Translations under genes and position numbers: made by a program
Origin: an uncultured Pseudomonadota bacterium
GTDB lineage: Bacteria; Myxococcota_A; Bradymonadia; Bradymonadales; GCA-2716585
Direction of reading: 5' to 3'
Length of the DNA: 64,000 nt
Assembly: GCA_937123825.1 (NCBI GenBank)
Contig: CAKZKQ010000482.1
Span: 1-64,000, forward strand
Part shown: piece by piece, positions 34,378-44,296 of the stretch
How the letters are laid out: each line of letters starts with the position of its first letter
How positions within the stretch are numbered: position 1 is the first letter of the stretch
The notes under the pieces: generated by a model
The model's input: the letters and a program-made list of their open reading frames with translations, nothing else
Told to the model about the DNA's origin: nothing
Database searches by the model: none

Positions 34378-36066
34378 ATGGCTTCACCAGGAACAACGCA
34401 GAACCCTCTGGCTGGCGTGACAACGTTCTGGCAGGGGATGTCGATGGGGCGCCGGTTGGCGCTGGGCACCCTGGTGCTCTTCTTTGGCTTCGCGGTGGCG
34501 TACGTCAGCTACCTGGGCTCCGAGCCCGACTTTGCCATGGCGTTCAGCGGCCTGGACGAGAAGGACGCGTCGAGGATCACCCAGATGCTCGATGAAAAAT
34601 CCATCCCCTACGAGCTTGGCGCGGGCGGCACCGCCATCAAGGTGCCCGTGGAGCACCAACACAAGGTCCGCCTGATGGCCGCCGGGGAAGGGTTGACCGG
34701 CAGCGGCGTGGGCTTTGAGCTTTTTGATCAGCCTCGCTTTGGTATGACCCCCTTTGAAATGAAGATGAACTACCGCCGGGCGCTCGAAGGCGAACTTCGC
34801 CGCACGATTTCGAGCCTGGAGGAGGTGTCTGATGCGCGGATCCATGTGGTCCTGCCCAAGAAGGCCACCTTCCGGGAGGACGATCAGGAGGCCTCGGCCT
34901 CGGTGGTTTTGACCATCGCCCGCGGCCGGTCGCTCAACAGCGGTCAGGTCAGTGGGGTGGTCAACCTGGTGTCGTCGTCGATCGAAGGGCTGGAGCCCGA
35001 GCGCGTGACCATCCTTGACCAGAGCGGCAAGACGATCAGCGCGGCCAGCGACCCCATGTTTGGTGGCTCGGGGCCGATGATGGACTTTCGGCGCAAGATG
35101 GAGCGCGACTATGAAGGGCGCTTGCTGAAGCTGCTCGAATCCTCGCTGGGGTCTGGCAACGTGCAGGTCAATGTCAAAGCCGATGTGGGCTTTCGCAAGG
35201 TCGAGCGCGTTGATGAGCGCCATGATCAAGGCGCCGTCATTGAAGAGCAAACCCACAAGTCCATGCGCACCAACGTCAACGAAGTCGCCCAGGGCGTGCC
35301 CGGCGCACGTGCCAATGCGCCTGGAGGCGGCGGCGGCAACGCACAAGGCGACGAAGAGGGCCTGAAGACGGACGCCGCGACCCGCAAGTTCCGCCCCTCG
35401 ACCACCATCGAGAAGGTCAACGAGGCCGGCGAAGAGATCAAGCGGCTCAACGTCGCGGTGATGGTCAACGGCACCTACGAGGGCGAAGGCGAAGAGAAGG
35501 CCTACAAGGCGCGCAGCGAAGAGGAGATGGCGCAGATTGAGGCGCTGGTGAAGGGTTCCATTGGCTTTGACGCCAAGCGCGGCGACATGGTCGTGGTCAC
35601 CAACATGGCCTTTATGCCCGTGGACGTCGGGCCGGTGGTTGAGCCGGGCTTTGCGATGCCGCCCGACGCCTGGCCTGCGGTCCGCTACGGGGTGACGCTC
35701 CTGCTGGCGCTGATGCTGCTGATCTTTGTGGTCCGCCCGCTGGTCAAAGCCGTGGCCACCGTGGATCAGAAAGGCGCCGAGGCGATCGCCGAGCGCGAAG
35801 AGAGCGAGGTCATCGAGGCCACGCTCGACGAGCAGGTCCCGCAAGTCCACGCCGAAGCCATCGACGGGGACTTTGAGGTCGGCCGCCGCCCCACAGCGCG
35901 CCGCGCGGCCATGGAGTACGCCACCGAGCAGCCCCGCAAGACCGCCCAGATCCTGCGGGTCTGGCTGCTCGAAGATGGCGGCGACGGTGTGACCCTGCCC
36001 GAGTCGGCCAGCGATGAGGCCGCCTTCATTCAAGAACAAGTCGAGCGCCAGAGCGCGCGCGGGTGA
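34378..36066 (+). CDS. fliF: Flagellar MS-ring protein FliF
   Basis: Start at ATG 34378 (M-A-S-P-G-T-T-Q); the frame opens 34 codons earlier but without support. The 562-residue protein forms the membrane MS-ring on which the rotor is built. First membrane helix at about 23-42; YscJ/FliF domain (about 45-230) with S-R-I-T-Q-M-L-D-E-K-S-I-P-Y-E-L and D-A-R-I-H-V-V-L-P-K. FliF C-terminal ring-building domain, second helix at about 434-456 and a cytoplasmic tail for FliG. First gene of the flagellar operon. Confidence 0.95.
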   Translation: MASPGTTQNPLAGVTTFWQGMSMGRRLALGTLVLFFGFAVAYVSYLGSEPDFAMAFSGLDEKDASRITQMLDEKSIPYELGAGGTAIKVPVEHQHKVRLMAAGEGLTGSGVGFELFDQPRFGMTPFEMKMNYRRALEGELRRTISSLEEVSDARIHVVLPKKATFREDDQEASASVVLTIARGRSLNSGQVSGVVNLVSSSIEGLEPERVTILDQSGKTISAASDPMFGGSGPMMDFRRKMERDYEGRLLKLLESSLGSGNVQVNVKADVGFRKVERVDERHDQGAVIEEQTHKSMRTNVNEVAQGVPGARANAPGGGGGNAQGDEEGLKTDAATRKFRPSTTIEKVNEAGEEIKRLNVAVMVNGTYEGEGEEKAYKARSEEEMAQIEALVKGSIGFDAKRGDMVVVTNMAFMPVDVGPVVEPGFAMPPDAWPAVRYGVTLLLALMLLIFVVRPLVKAVATVDQKGAEAIAEREESEVIEATLDEQVPQVHAEAIDGDFEVGRRPTARRAAMEYATEQPRKTAQILRVWLLEDGGDGVTLPESASDEAAFIQEQVERQSARG

Positions 36067-36137
36067 TGCTCAAAAGGCGAGCGTTGGCGCCGATAAGCCC
36101 GCTCGCCGTTGTCGGTTGAAGTGACCAGGAGGTCGTC

Positions 36138-37217
36138 ATGGCGTCGAGGACAAGCGCTTACAAGAAATCAGGCGGTGCGCGGCGGATCAAACCCGCAAAG
36201 GCCGCACCCGAGCCCCGCAAACCTCGCCTCAAAGGCGCCGCCAAGGTCGCCGTCTTTATGCTCTCGTTGCCTGAAGACGCCGCCTCGGAGGTTTTTCGGC
36301 ACATGGAGACGGCCGAGATCCGCAAGGTCATGGCCGCCATGGAGAGGATGCACTACGTTTCTGCAGAGTCCATCGGCGAGGTTTTTGAAGACTTCGCGGG
36401 CTTTGTGAAGAACGAGCCTGTGATGCTTGAGGGGGGGGCCGAATATCTGGCCGACGCTGTGCGCCGGGCCGTGGGCCCTGATCGGGCGCGCCAGCTCCTG
36501 GCCGGTGAGACGCCCGCGAGCAATGGCCAGCCCAAGCAGGTCTCGCTCGACTCGGTCGATCCCAAGACCCTGGCCAACGTGCTGGAGGTTGAGCACCCCC
36601 AGACCGTGGCGTTGCTGGTGGCCAACATGGACTCCAAGCGCGCCGCCTCGGTCCTGGAGTGCATGCCCGAGACCATGCAGCAAGACGTCATGAGTCGCGT
36701 GGCGCGCCTGGACCGCGTCAGCCCCGAGGTGTTGCGCGACATCGAAGCCTCGGTCCGCTCTGAGCTTGAGACCATCGGCACCGACGAGCAAGAAGACTTC
36801 AAGGGCCCCGAACAGGCCGCCGCCCTGCTCAACAGCATGGACCGTGAGAACGGCGTCGAGATCCTGGCGCGGCTGGAGGCCGTCGATGAAACCCTGGCCG
36901 TCCAGATCCGCCAGAAGATGTTCACCTTTGAGGACCTGCTCAACGTCGATGACCGTGGCATGCAGGCCATCCTCAAGGAGATCAACAGCGACGTACTGCT
37001 GACCGCCATGAAGACCGCCAGCGAAGGACTCAAAGACAAGTTCTTCCGCAACATGTCCTCGCGCGCCGCCGACATGATGCGCGATGACCTGGCCGCCATG
37101 GGCCCCACGCGTCTGGCCGAGGTCGAAGAGGCACAAAAAGAGATCGCCCAGACCGCCTTGAGGCTCCAGGAAGAAGGCACGATCGTGATCGCGGGCGCCG
37201 GGGAAGACGTCGTCTAA
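36138..37217 (+). CDS. fliG: Flagellar rotor/switch protein FliG
   Basis: A 359-residue FliG with AGGAGG before ATG 36138. N-terminal FliF-binding domain, middle domain with the E-H-P-Q-T motif (about residues 153-157), and C-terminal domain with L-L-N-V-D-D-R-G-M-Q-A-I-L-K-E, then F-F-R-N-M-S-S-R-A-A-D-M and D-D-L-A-A-M-G-P. The charged torque helix (K-x-x-F-F-R-N) and E-I-A-Q tail are conserved. The N-terminus carries about 35 extra basic residues. It transmits torque and controls rotor direction. Confidence 0.95.
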   Translation: MASRTSAYKKSGGARRIKPAKAAPEPRKPRLKGAAKVAVFMLSLPEDAASEVFRHMETAEIRKVMAAMERMHYVSAESIGEVFEDFAGFVKNEPVMLEGGAEYLADAVRRAVGPDRARQLLAGETPASNGQPKQVSLDSVDPKTLANVLEVEHPQTVALLVANMDSKRAASVLECMPETMQQDVMSRVARLDRVSPEVLRDIEASVRSELETIGTDEQEDFKGPEQAAALLNSMDRENGVEILARLEAVDETLAVQIRQKMFTFEDLLNVDDRGMQAILKEINSDVLLTAMKTASEGLKDKFFRNMSSRAADMMRDDLAAMGPTRLAEVEEAQKEIAQTALRLQEEGTIVIAGAGEDVV

Positions 37218-37278
37218 CCACGATGTCCCCGCATGTTCGCCCCCGACCCGATCACCCACACCATCAGGAGCCCGCCCC

Positions 37279-38136
37279 ATGTCCCGATCGCGCCACGCCG
37301 TCTACACGCGCCGTCAACTGGCCCGCGTCAAGATCCAGGATGTCAGCTTTGCCACCGCGCGCCCTCCCGAGCCCGAGGCCGAACCCGCCGTGCTCAAACC
37401 CGGATGGGAAGGCCAACCCAACCAGGAAGAGGCGCAGTCCGTGCGCTCCTGGTGGCCCGGTCAACAAGCCCCGCTGGTGGAACCCGAGCCGGAGCCCGAA
37501 CCCGAACCCGCCGCGCCGTCTCCCGAAGAGGTCTACGAGGCCGCCTTTGAGCAGGGACAGGCCGATGGATATGAGGCGGGCTACAATGAAGCCATCCAAG
37601 CCGCCCAGCAAGAGGTCGAGGCCCAACTCCAGGCCCTTCAAGAGGCCTCGCAGGCGCTCTCGGCCCAGCTTCAGGAGCTTGCCCAGGCCCGCGCGCGCAT
37701 TTTGAGCGCCGCAGAGACCGACGCCGTGGCGCTGGCGCTGGAAGTGGGCCAGCGTTTGGCCGCCGACGCGCTCATGCAAGACACCGCCTGGGTGACGCCG
37801 CTGATCCGGCAAGCCTCTGGGGCGCTGACCGAGGCCGATCGGGTCGTCTGCCGGATTTCCCCTGAGCTGGCCGAGCGGCTGCGCGCCAGTGGGCAGCCGC
37901 TGGAGGCCTTTGAAGGCGTGCAGATCGAGCTTGCTCCTGACTTTGGCCCGCTGGATGTGGTGGTCGAGACGTGTTTTGGGCGCGTGGACGCCGGTTTTGA
38001 AGACCGCCTGGAGCACCTGCGCCGCGCCATCATGGAACAGATCAACACCATCGCCGAACCCCCGTCCCTGGACGACGCCAGCTCGGCGCCCGAGGCAGCA
38101 ATGAGCGTTGAACCTGTAGGGGAGGGCGAACTGTGA
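37279..38136 (+). CDS. fliH: Flagellar export apparatus protein FliH
   Basis: A 285-residue FliH. The first 100 residues are Pro/Glu-rich and unstructured (repeated E-P-E-P units at about 70-80). Then come the G-x-x-x-G helix repeat region G-Q-A-D-G-Y-E-A-G-Y and a coiled coil, and a C-terminal domain with V-A-L-A-L-E-V-G-Q-R-L. It inhibits and positions the FliI ATPase. Its stop overlaps the FliI start (GTGA), so the two are translationally coupled. Confidence 0.88.
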   Translation: MSRSRHAVYTRRQLARVKIQDVSFATARPPEPEAEPAVLKPGWEGQPNQEEAQSVRSWWPGQQAPLVEPEPEPEPEPAAPSPEEVYEAAFEQGQADGYEAGYNEAIQAAQQEVEAQLQALQEASQALSAQLQELAQARARILSAAETDAVALALEVGQRLAADALMQDTAWVTPLIRQASGALTEADRVVCRISPELAERLRASGQPLEAFEGVQIELAPDFGPLDVVVETCFGRVDAGFEDRLEHLRRAIMEQINTIAEPPSLDDASSAPEAAMSVEPVGEGEL

Positions 38137-39464
38137 GCTTTCCCAGACTGGCGCAGGCCGCCCGGGTGTGTCGCCGCACCCCGCTGCTGCGCGAAGAAGG
38201 CAAGGTGACGCGCGTTGTGGGCCTGGTGATCGAGGGCCTGGGGCGCGGATCGTTTGTGGGCGAGCTTTGCCACATCGAGTCGGCCGGAACGGGAGACTGG
38301 ATTCCGGCGGAGGTGGTGGGGTTTCGGGATGACCGCGTGCTGCTGATGCCCCTTGGCAATGCCGAAGGCATCGGCATGGGCTGTCGAATCCGCCCCACTG
38401 GCCGCGGCTCGATCGCGGCGGTGGGCGACGGACTCCTGGGCCGCGTGCTCGATGGCCTGGGCAGGCCGCTCGATGGCCGCCCGCTGGACAACGTGCCCAT
38501 GCGACGGTCGCTGGTGAGCACACCGCTCAACCCCCTGGAGCGCCGCCCCATCCACGAGCCGCTCGATCTGGGCGTGTCGGTGCTCAACGGCCTGCTGACC
38601 GTGGGCAAGGGCCAGCGCGTGGGGATCATGGCGGGCAGCGGCGTGGGCAAGTCCGTGCTGCTGGGGATGCTCTCGCGCAACGCTCGCGCCGATGTCTCTG
38701 TCATCGCCCTCATCGGTGAGCGCGGCCGAGAGGTGCGCGAGTTCATTGAGCAGATCCTGGGACCTGAGGGGCTGGCCCGATCGGTGGTGGTCTGCGCCAC
38801 CAGCGATCAAGCCCCTCTAGTGCGCATGCGCGGCGCCTATCTGGCCACCACCATCGCCGAACACTTCCGAGGCCAGGGCAAAGACGTGCTCATGGTCATG
38901 GACTCCGTCACCCGCTTTGCCATGGCCCAGCGCGAGATCGGTTTGGCTGTCGGAGAACCCCCCGCCACAAAGGGCTACACCCCGTCGGTCTTTGCCACCT
39001 TGCCCAAGCTCCTTGAGCGCGCGGGCAACGACGGCGGCCCCGGCAGCCTGACCGCCCTCTACACCGTCCTGGTCGAGGGTGACGACATGCAGGACCCCAT
39101 CGGGGACGCCGTGCGCTCGATCCTCGACGGGCACATCGTGCTCAGCCGCGACTTGGCCGCGCGCGCCCATTATCCCGCGGTCGACGTCCTGACTTCGGCC
39201 AGTCGCGTCATGAGTGCCGTCACTTCTTTGGAACATCGCACCCTGGCGCTCAAGGCGCGCACTCTTCTTGCCGATTACAGAGAGGCGGAGGATCTGATCA
39301 ACATCGGGGCCTATCAGCCCGGCTCAAACCCGCGGATCGACGAGGCCATCGCCCGTAAGACCGCCCTTGATGCCGTGCTGCAACAGTCCATGGAGCGCAA
39401 CGTGAGCCTCCCGCAGACACTGAGCGCGCTCCGGGACGCCGTTGAAGGCCCCGTTCGCCGCTAG
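38133..39464 (+). CDS. fliI: Flagellum-specific export ATPase FliI
   Basis: A 443-residue ATPase starting at GTG 38133. Walker A A-G-S-G-V-G-K-S (167-174), Walker B V-L-M-V-M-D-S, and the F1-type ATPase segment P-S-V-F-A-T-L-P-K-L-L-E-R-A-G are all present. It energises export of flagellar components together with the proton gradient. GGGGAGGGCG lies before the start and the gene overlaps fliH by four bases. Confidence 0.96.
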   Translation: MSFPRLAQAARVCRRTPLLREEGKVTRVVGLVIEGLGRGSFVGELCHIESAGTGDWIPAEVVGFRDDRVLLMPLGNAEGIGMGCRIRPTGRGSIAAVGDGLLGRVLDGLGRPLDGRPLDNVPMRRSLVSTPLNPLERRPIHEPLDLGVSVLNGLLTVGKGQRVGIMAGSGVGKSVLLGMLSRNARADVSVIALIGERGREVREFIEQILGPEGLARSVVVCATSDQAPLVRMRGAYLATTIAEHFRGQGKDVLMVMDSVTRFAMAQREIGLAVGEPPATKGYTPSVFATLPKLLERAGNDGGPGSLTALYTVLVEGDDMQDPIGDAVRSILDGHIVLSRDLAARAHYPAVDVLTSASRVMSAVTSLEHRTLALKARTLLADYREAEDLINIGAYQPGSNPRIDEAIARKTALDAVLQQSMERNVSLPQTLSALRDAVEGPVRR

Positions 39465-39516
39465 ATGAAGCCTTTGGGGCGCATCCGGTGGCCGCTGGCA
39501 ACCAAGAGGTACGGTC

Positions 39517-39963
39517 ATGAGAGCACCACAACGTCAGAAACGTCAGGGACAAAAGCTCCACAAAGTGCGCCACCTCCAGGAGCAGGTCGCGCACGCCAGC
39601 GTCCGCAGCGCCCAGCAAAACGTCGACGTCTGCCAGCAAGCCGTGGCCAACCGCAAAGAGGCCCTCCAGCAAATGGAGCGCAGCTTCAACGCCCAGGCCC
39701 GTCACGGCGTCTCGGCCCAGACCTTCATGCGCCACCAACAAATGCGCGCGCTCCACACCGACGCCGTCATCATGGCCCAGAAAAACGAACACCGGGCCCA
39801 GATCGAGGCCAAAGAGCGCCAGCACGATTGGGATCAAGCCGTGCACCAACGCCGCGTGGCCGAGCGCTACCTTGAGCTGGCCCAGGAACGCTGGGCCGAG
39901 GCCTCGCGCCGCAACGAACAAAAGCGCACCGACGACGCCAACTGCGCGCGCGCTGCCCGCTAA
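39517..39963 (+). CDS. fliJ: Flagellar export protein FliJ-like
   Basis: A 148-residue coiled-coil protein of FliJ size, rich in Gln, Arg and Ala, following FliI by 52 bases in the position usual for FliJ. No strict sequence motif exists for this family; the assignment is by length, coiled-coil character and gene order. FliJ connects the FliI ATPase to the export gate. Confidence 0.75.
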   Translation: MRAPQRQKRQGQKLHKVRHLQEQVAHASVRSAQQNVDVCQQAVANRKEALQQMERSFNAQARHGVSAQTFMRHQQMRALHTDAVIMAQKNEHRAQIEAKERQHDWDQAVHQRRVAERYLELAQERWAEASRRNEQKRTDDANCARAAR

Positions 39964-39980
39964 ATCTCAGGAGCCGTGTC

Positions 39981-40553
39981 ATGTTCCACGTCTTTCGCAA
40001 AATCCTCGACAGCCGCCACCCTCGGCGGCGCTTCGGCTTCCTCTTTGGAGGCGCGATCGTCTTTGCGGGCATGACCATCTTTTCGCCCGCCACCCAGACA
40101 CTGGCCGCGCGCGGCGAAGAGCCCCCCGCGCTGCCCGCCTGCGCCGACCAACGCCAAACCGCCGAACTCTACCGGCAACTGCGCGAGCGCTACGTCGATC
40201 TGCGCAAAGAGACCCTGGCGCTGGAGCGCGAGCGCGACACGCTGAGCAAACACCGCGACAAGCTCGTGGACGACATCGAAACCTTTGAAAAACTTCGAGG
40301 CAAGGTCGATGAGCGGCTGAGCGAGTGGGAACAACGCCAGGACACCGCGCGGCTGGAAAAACTCGACCGTCTGGTGGCCATCGTCGGTCAGATGAGCGCT
40401 CCCAAAGCCGCCGAGCTGCTCTCTGGGGCCGACGCCGACCTGACCGTCGAGGTGATCTTCAAGCTCAGCGAACAACACGCCGGGCAGATCATCGCGCGCC
40501 TGCCCGCTGACCGCGCCGCCAAGGTCACCGCCGCGGTCTCCAAACGCCGCTGA
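39981..40553 (+). CDS. MotE-like flagellar motor chaperone
   Basis: A 190-residue protein with one N-terminal hydrophobic helix (about 19-38), a coiled coil (about 60-115) and a C-terminal MgtE-N-like domain (M-S-A-P-K-A-A-E-L-L-S ... I-F-K-L-S-E-Q-H-A-G-Q-I-I-A-R-L-P). This is the pattern of MotE, the chaperone for stator protein MotC. It lies in the flagellar operon, 17 bases after fliJ, with AGGAG before the ATG. Confidence 0.75.
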   Translation: MFHVFRKILDSRHPRRRFGFLFGGAIVFAGMTIFSPATQTLAARGEEPPALPACADQRQTAELYRQLRERYVDLRKETLALERERDTLSKHRDKLVDDIETFEKLRGKVDERLSEWEQRQDTARLEKLDRLVAIVGQMSAPKAAELLSGADADLTVEVIFKLSEQHAGQIIARLPADRAAKVTAAVSKRR

Positions 40554-40602
40554 ACCCCAAAACCCCAAAAGCATCCACCCCACGTCCCAACGAGGTGTCC
40601 CC

Positions 40603-41823
40603 ATGATGACCCCGGTGATGGCCGCCGATCTGTCCGCCGTCCGCCCCGACGCCATGAACGTCGAAAACCAGGCCACCGAGCGCCTGGGTCAGGACAGCTT
40701 TGAGGTGGGCTTTGAACAACGCATGGCCCAGGCCAACGAACGCCTGGATGCCCGGCGCAGCCCCCGCGACAGCCGCCCCGAACCGCCCGAATCCGAGCGC
40801 CCCAACGAACGCCAACCCGACGAAGAACTGGCCGGCGGGGCCGTCAGCGCGGCCACAGACCGCGATGGATTCGACCCCAGAAGGGCAATGACCGCCGATG
40901 CGGCGCCCAACGCGGCCACGGGCACTTCAACCGCCGACAAGGGCGCCGTTCGAGCGCCCAGGTTGTGGCAAAACACGTCCCCGGCCCCCGTCGCCGAAGC
41001 CCAAACGCCGACCGAGACCGAACAAACGCAGGCCCAATTGATCCGCGCCGACGCCAACCCCCCCACCGAAACCCCCGCCGACGACGCCACGTGGTCGGTC
41101 TGGGCCCAGCGCAACCTCGGCGCCCAGGCCGCCGAAGCCGCTCCCGAGGCCGAAGCGATCACCACCGAAGACGGACAGGCGATCGACGCCCAAATGGAGT
41201 TGGACGCTGCCGTCGAAGGCTCCGACGCCGCGTCCACGGGCTCCGACGGCGGCGCCGAGGCCGGTGACTCCATGCCTCAAGGGGCGGCGAAGCCCGACCC
41301 GAGCGCCGACGGCGAGGCAAACCACGGAATTTTTGAGGTTTCGGGCAAAAGTGCCGATGTGCAGGGTAACGCTGAAGCTCGCCCTGGTGCCCGCACGCGC
41401 TGGGGAGCGGCCACAAACGCGGTTAGAGACGCCGTGCGCATGCGAATGCAGACGCGCGGCGCCACACAGACCGCCACGGTGGACGTCAAGGTCGATGGTG
41501 AAACGGTCACCATCAAGGTCAGCGTCCACGCAGGCCGCGTGGACGTGGACGTGCGCGGTCTGGACAGCGCCGAGCTTTCCAGGATGCGCAGCGCCCTTGG
41601 CCAGGAGCTGGAGCGCCACAACCTCTCGTTGGGCGACGTCCAGGGAGAGACCGCTGGCTGGCACAACGCCAACCAGCACCAGGGCCACGCCGAGGGGCGC
41701 CACAGCGCGTTTGACGGCTCGCCCGACCCTTCAAACGCCTCCAAAGCCCCGCGCGGGGCCGCCGAGCCGTCCGAAGGGGCCGCCGTTGTCCCGTCTCACG
41801 ACGGGCTGTGGATCACCGCCTAG
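40603..41823 (+). CDS. fliK: Flagellar hook-length control protein FliK-like
   Basis: A 406-residue protein: a long Ala/Pro/Asp/Glu-rich, low-complexity N-terminal ruler region (about 30-265) and a C-terminal domain. The C-terminal part V-D-V-K-V-D-G-E-T-V-T-I-K-V-S-V-H-A-G-R-V-D-V-D-V-R resembles the FliK hook-length domain (PF02120), although short. It precedes flgD as FliK usually does. The hook-length role is inferred from order and domain layout. Confidence 0.72.
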   Translation: MMTPVMAADLSAVRPDAMNVENQATERLGQDSFEVGFEQRMAQANERLDARRSPRDSRPEPPESERPNERQPDEELAGGAVSAATDRDGFDPRRAMTADAAPNAATGTSTADKGAVRAPRLWQNTSPAPVAEAQTPTETEQTQAQLIRADANPPTETPADDATWSVWAQRNLGAQAAEAAPEAEAITTEDGQAIDAQMELDAAVEGSDAASTGSDGGAEAGDSMPQGAAKPDPSADGEANHGIFEVSGKSADVQGNAEARPGARTRWGAATNAVRDAVRMRMQTRGATQTATVDVKVDGETVTIKVSVHAGRVDVDVRGLDSAELSRMRSALGQELERHNLSLGDVQGETAGWHNANQHQGHAEGRHSAFDGSPDPSNASKAPRGAAEPSEGAAVVPSHDGLWITA

Positions 41824-41977
41824 CGCAGCCTCATGATGTCGGCTGCGAGCGGCGGCTGACATGCTCCGGAGCAACCGCCGGGGGGAGAAGGGCAGGGCGC
41901 GGATGCCTTGCCGCAGGGGTTGTGTGACCCCCAAACCCTCGCCGTGCGCCGTCCGGCACGACAAGAGGCACTAAGAC

Positions 41978-42733
41978 ATGCAGGTCGGTGACACTTTGGC
42001 GCCCTTTGGCGCAGGAAACGGCTCTGTCCAGACCCAGGGCAAGAGCGACCTGGGCAAGGAGGACTTCCTGAGGCTCCTGACGACCCAGCTCAGCAACCAG
42101 GACCCGCTCAACCCCATGGACAACACCGCGTTTGTCTCTCAAATGGCCGAGTTCTCTGGCCTGGAGCAGATGATGAACATGAGCGAGTCCATCTCCCAGT
42201 TGGCCGTCGCGCAGGCGGTGGGCAACGGGACGCAGATGGTGGGATTGATCGGCAAAGAGGTGGCCTACACCGGCGACACGGTGGCCTACCAGGCGCCCGG
42301 CGATCAGTCCGTGGGGCTCCAACTCGACGCGCCCGCCGACACCGTCACCGTCACGGTCTACGACGCGCAGGGCAATCTGGTGAAGACCATCGACAAGGAC
42401 GGCCCGCTTGAGGCCGGTGACAACGAGCTTGTCTGGGACGGGACCGACAACAACGGCAACCCGGTCGAGAGCGGCGACTACAGCTTCAAGGTCTCGGCCC
42501 ACGACGCCGACGGCGAGCGCGTTGGAGCGCACCTGAGGCTGCGCGGGACGGTGACGGGGGTGACCTACGCGTCTGGCTTCCCTGAGCTGCTCATCGGCAA
42601 CCAGAAGATCCCCGTGGGCCAGATCATCGAGGTCTTTGAGCCGGGGGCAGACTCAGGCAGCGCCGCCACAGGCGAGCAACCGGCGCCGCTGACCAGCACG
42701 ACCACGGCGCAGCCCTACGCCAAGCCGATTTAA
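41978..42733 (+). CDS. flgD: Flagellar hook capping protein FlgD
   Basis: A 251-residue FlgD. The N-terminal signature D-F-L-R-L-L-T-T-Q-L-S-N-Q-D-P-L-N-P-M-D and F-V-S-Q-M-A-E-F-S-G-L-E-Q-M is complete. The FlgD Tudor-like and FlgD-Ig domains follow (V-W-D-G-T-D-N-N-G-N-P-V-E-S-G-D-Y). It caps the growing hook while FlgE is added. The 154-base gap before it holds no ORF. Confidence 0.96.
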   Translation: MQVGDTLAPFGAGNGSVQTQGKSDLGKEDFLRLLTTQLSNQDPLNPMDNTAFVSQMAEFSGLEQMMNMSESISQLAVAQAVGNGTQMVGLIGKEVAYTGDTVAYQAPGDQSVGLQLDAPADTVTVTVYDAQGNLVKTIDKDGPLEAGDNELVWDGTDNNGNPVESGDYSFKVSAHDADGERVGAHLRLRGTVTGVTYASGFPELLIGNQKIPVGQIIEVFEPGADSGSAATGEQPAPLTSTTTAQPYAKPI

Positions 42734-42815
42734 GCGGCGCCCTGGACCGAGAAAGCCAAGAACGAAGCAGAGTCGATATCAACGGATGAGATCTTAAACG
42801 GACAAGGACGGGACC

Positions 42816-44114
42816 ATGAGCATCATCACCAACCTTTACCAGGGTGTCAGCGGCCTCAACACCAACTCCACGCGCATGGAGGTGGTGGGCAACAACATCG
42901 CCAACGTCAACACGGTGGGCTTCAAGGCAGGCCGGGTGCATTTCTCGGAGATCCTGGGGCGGACGGTCCTGGGGGCCTCGGGCGCGGGTCAGATCGGCGC
43001 TGGGGCGCAGGTCGACGGCGTGGAGCAGGTCTTTAGCCAGGGCGCGTTTGCCGCCACGGGGCAGGCCACCGATCTGGCGATCGCCGGTGAGGGCTTCTTT
43101 ATGGTCAACGGGGCCCAGGGCGGGACCGACGGGACCTTCTTTACCCGCGCGGGGCAGTTCCGCATGGACAACGAGGGCTTCATCACCACCCCCGGCGGCC
43201 TGAAGCTCCAGGGCTTTACGGCGGGGTCCAACGGCGAGGTGGGCTCGAAGCTGGGTGATCTGAAGGTGCCGACCGATCCGATCCCGCCCAAGGGCACCGG
43301 GAGCGTGGACATGAAGGTGGGGTTGGACAGCACCACCGAGGTGCGGGCCGAGGATGAGGTCTTTAGCCTCGATGATCCCACCTCGACCAGCGACTTTACC
43401 TCCACGGTGACGGTCTTTGACAACCAGGGCAACGCCCACCAGGTCGATGTGCATTTTCGCAAGACGGCCGACAACCAGTGGACGTGGCACGCGGTGGCGC
43501 CCTCGGACGAGGTCGGCGGCGGCGACACGCAGTTTACCGAGATCGGCACCGGGACGCTGACCTTTGACGAGAGCGGCAACCTGCAGACCGAGACCGGCGG
43601 GAGCCTGTCGGCGACCTTTGGGGCGGCGGGCAGCCAGACCATCGCGCTGGACTTTGGGACCAGCATCGATGAAGGCGGCGACGGCTCTGGGGCGTCCAAC
43701 CAGTTCTCGGAGTCGGGCAACCAGACCATCGCGCTGGAGCAGGATGGCCGCGCCTCGGGGGTCTTGCAGGGCATCCGCGTGGACACGGACGGGACGATCA
43801 TTGGGGCTTACAGCAACGGCGAGGAGCTGGCGGTGGGCCGCGTGGCCACGGCCCGGTTTGCGGCGCCGACGGCGTTGAACAACGCGGGCGGGAACCTCTT
43901 TACGGCCACGGGGGCCTCGGGTCAGCCGGTCATCGGCGAGCCGGGTGTGGGCGGCCAGGGCTCGATCATGGGCGGGGCGCTGGAGCAGTCCAACGTGGAT
44001 CTGGCTTCAGAGTTTGTCAGCATGATCACCGCACAGCGCGGTTTCCAGGCCAACGCGCGCACCATCACGACCGCCGACGAGCTTTACGCCGAGACGGTCA
44101 ACCTCAAGCGGTGA
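42816..44114 (+). CDS. flgE: Flagellar hook protein FlgE
   Basis: A 432-residue hook protein. N-terminal flagellar basal-body rod motif (Y-Q-G-V-S-G-L-N, then V-V-G-N-N-I-A-N-V-N-T-V-G-F-K), a central hook domain with D-L-A-I-A-G-E-G-F-F-M-V, and the C-terminal rod motif E-F-V-S-M-I-T-A-Q-R-G-F-Q-A-N. Last gene of the flagellar operon; a terminator lies 160 bases downstream. Confidence 0.96.
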   Translation: MSIITNLYQGVSGLNTNSTRMEVVGNNIANVNTVGFKAGRVHFSEILGRTVLGASGAGQIGAGAQVDGVEQVFSQGAFAATGQATDLAIAGEGFFMVNGAQGGTDGTFFTRAGQFRMDNEGFITTPGGLKLQGFTAGSNGEVGSKLGDLKVPTDPIPPKGTGSVDMKVGLDSTTEVRAEDEVFSLDDPTSTSDFTSTVTVFDNQGNAHQVDVHFRKTADNQWTWHAVAPSDEVGGGDTQFTEIGTGTLTFDESGNLQTETGGSLSATFGAAGSQTIALDFGTSIDEGGDGSGASNQFSESGNQTIALEQDGRASGVLQGIRVDTDGTIIGAYSNGEELAVGRVATARFAAPTALNNAGGNLFTATGASGQPVIGEPGVGGQGSIMGGALEQSNVDLASEFVSMITAQRGFQANARTITTADELYAETVNLKR

Positions 44115-44273
44115 TCGTGGTTGTCGAGCGTCTGGGTCTTTTCGGGTTCGGCGCTCGACTCGATATCCCCACGCGTCATAGGGTCCATGTGCGCAGCGCG
44201 CTGCGTGGCCGCTTGGTTGTGTGACAGGTCCGGGGTCCATGGACCCGCGCTCATTTCAAAGCTCGCTTCAAAG

Positions 44274-44296
44274 CTCGCCGTTCCGGCGGGTTTTTT
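44274..44296 (+). terminator. Intrinsic terminator of the flagellar operon
   Basis: CTCGCCG (44274-44280) and CGGCGGG (44284-44290) form a 7-bp stem (one G-U) with a 3-base loop TTC, followed by TTTTTT (44291-44296). This is a strong rho-independent terminator reading plus, about 160 bases past flgE. A perfect 14-bp palindrome, GGGTCCATGGACCC, lies at 44233-44246 just before it. Confidence 0.8.
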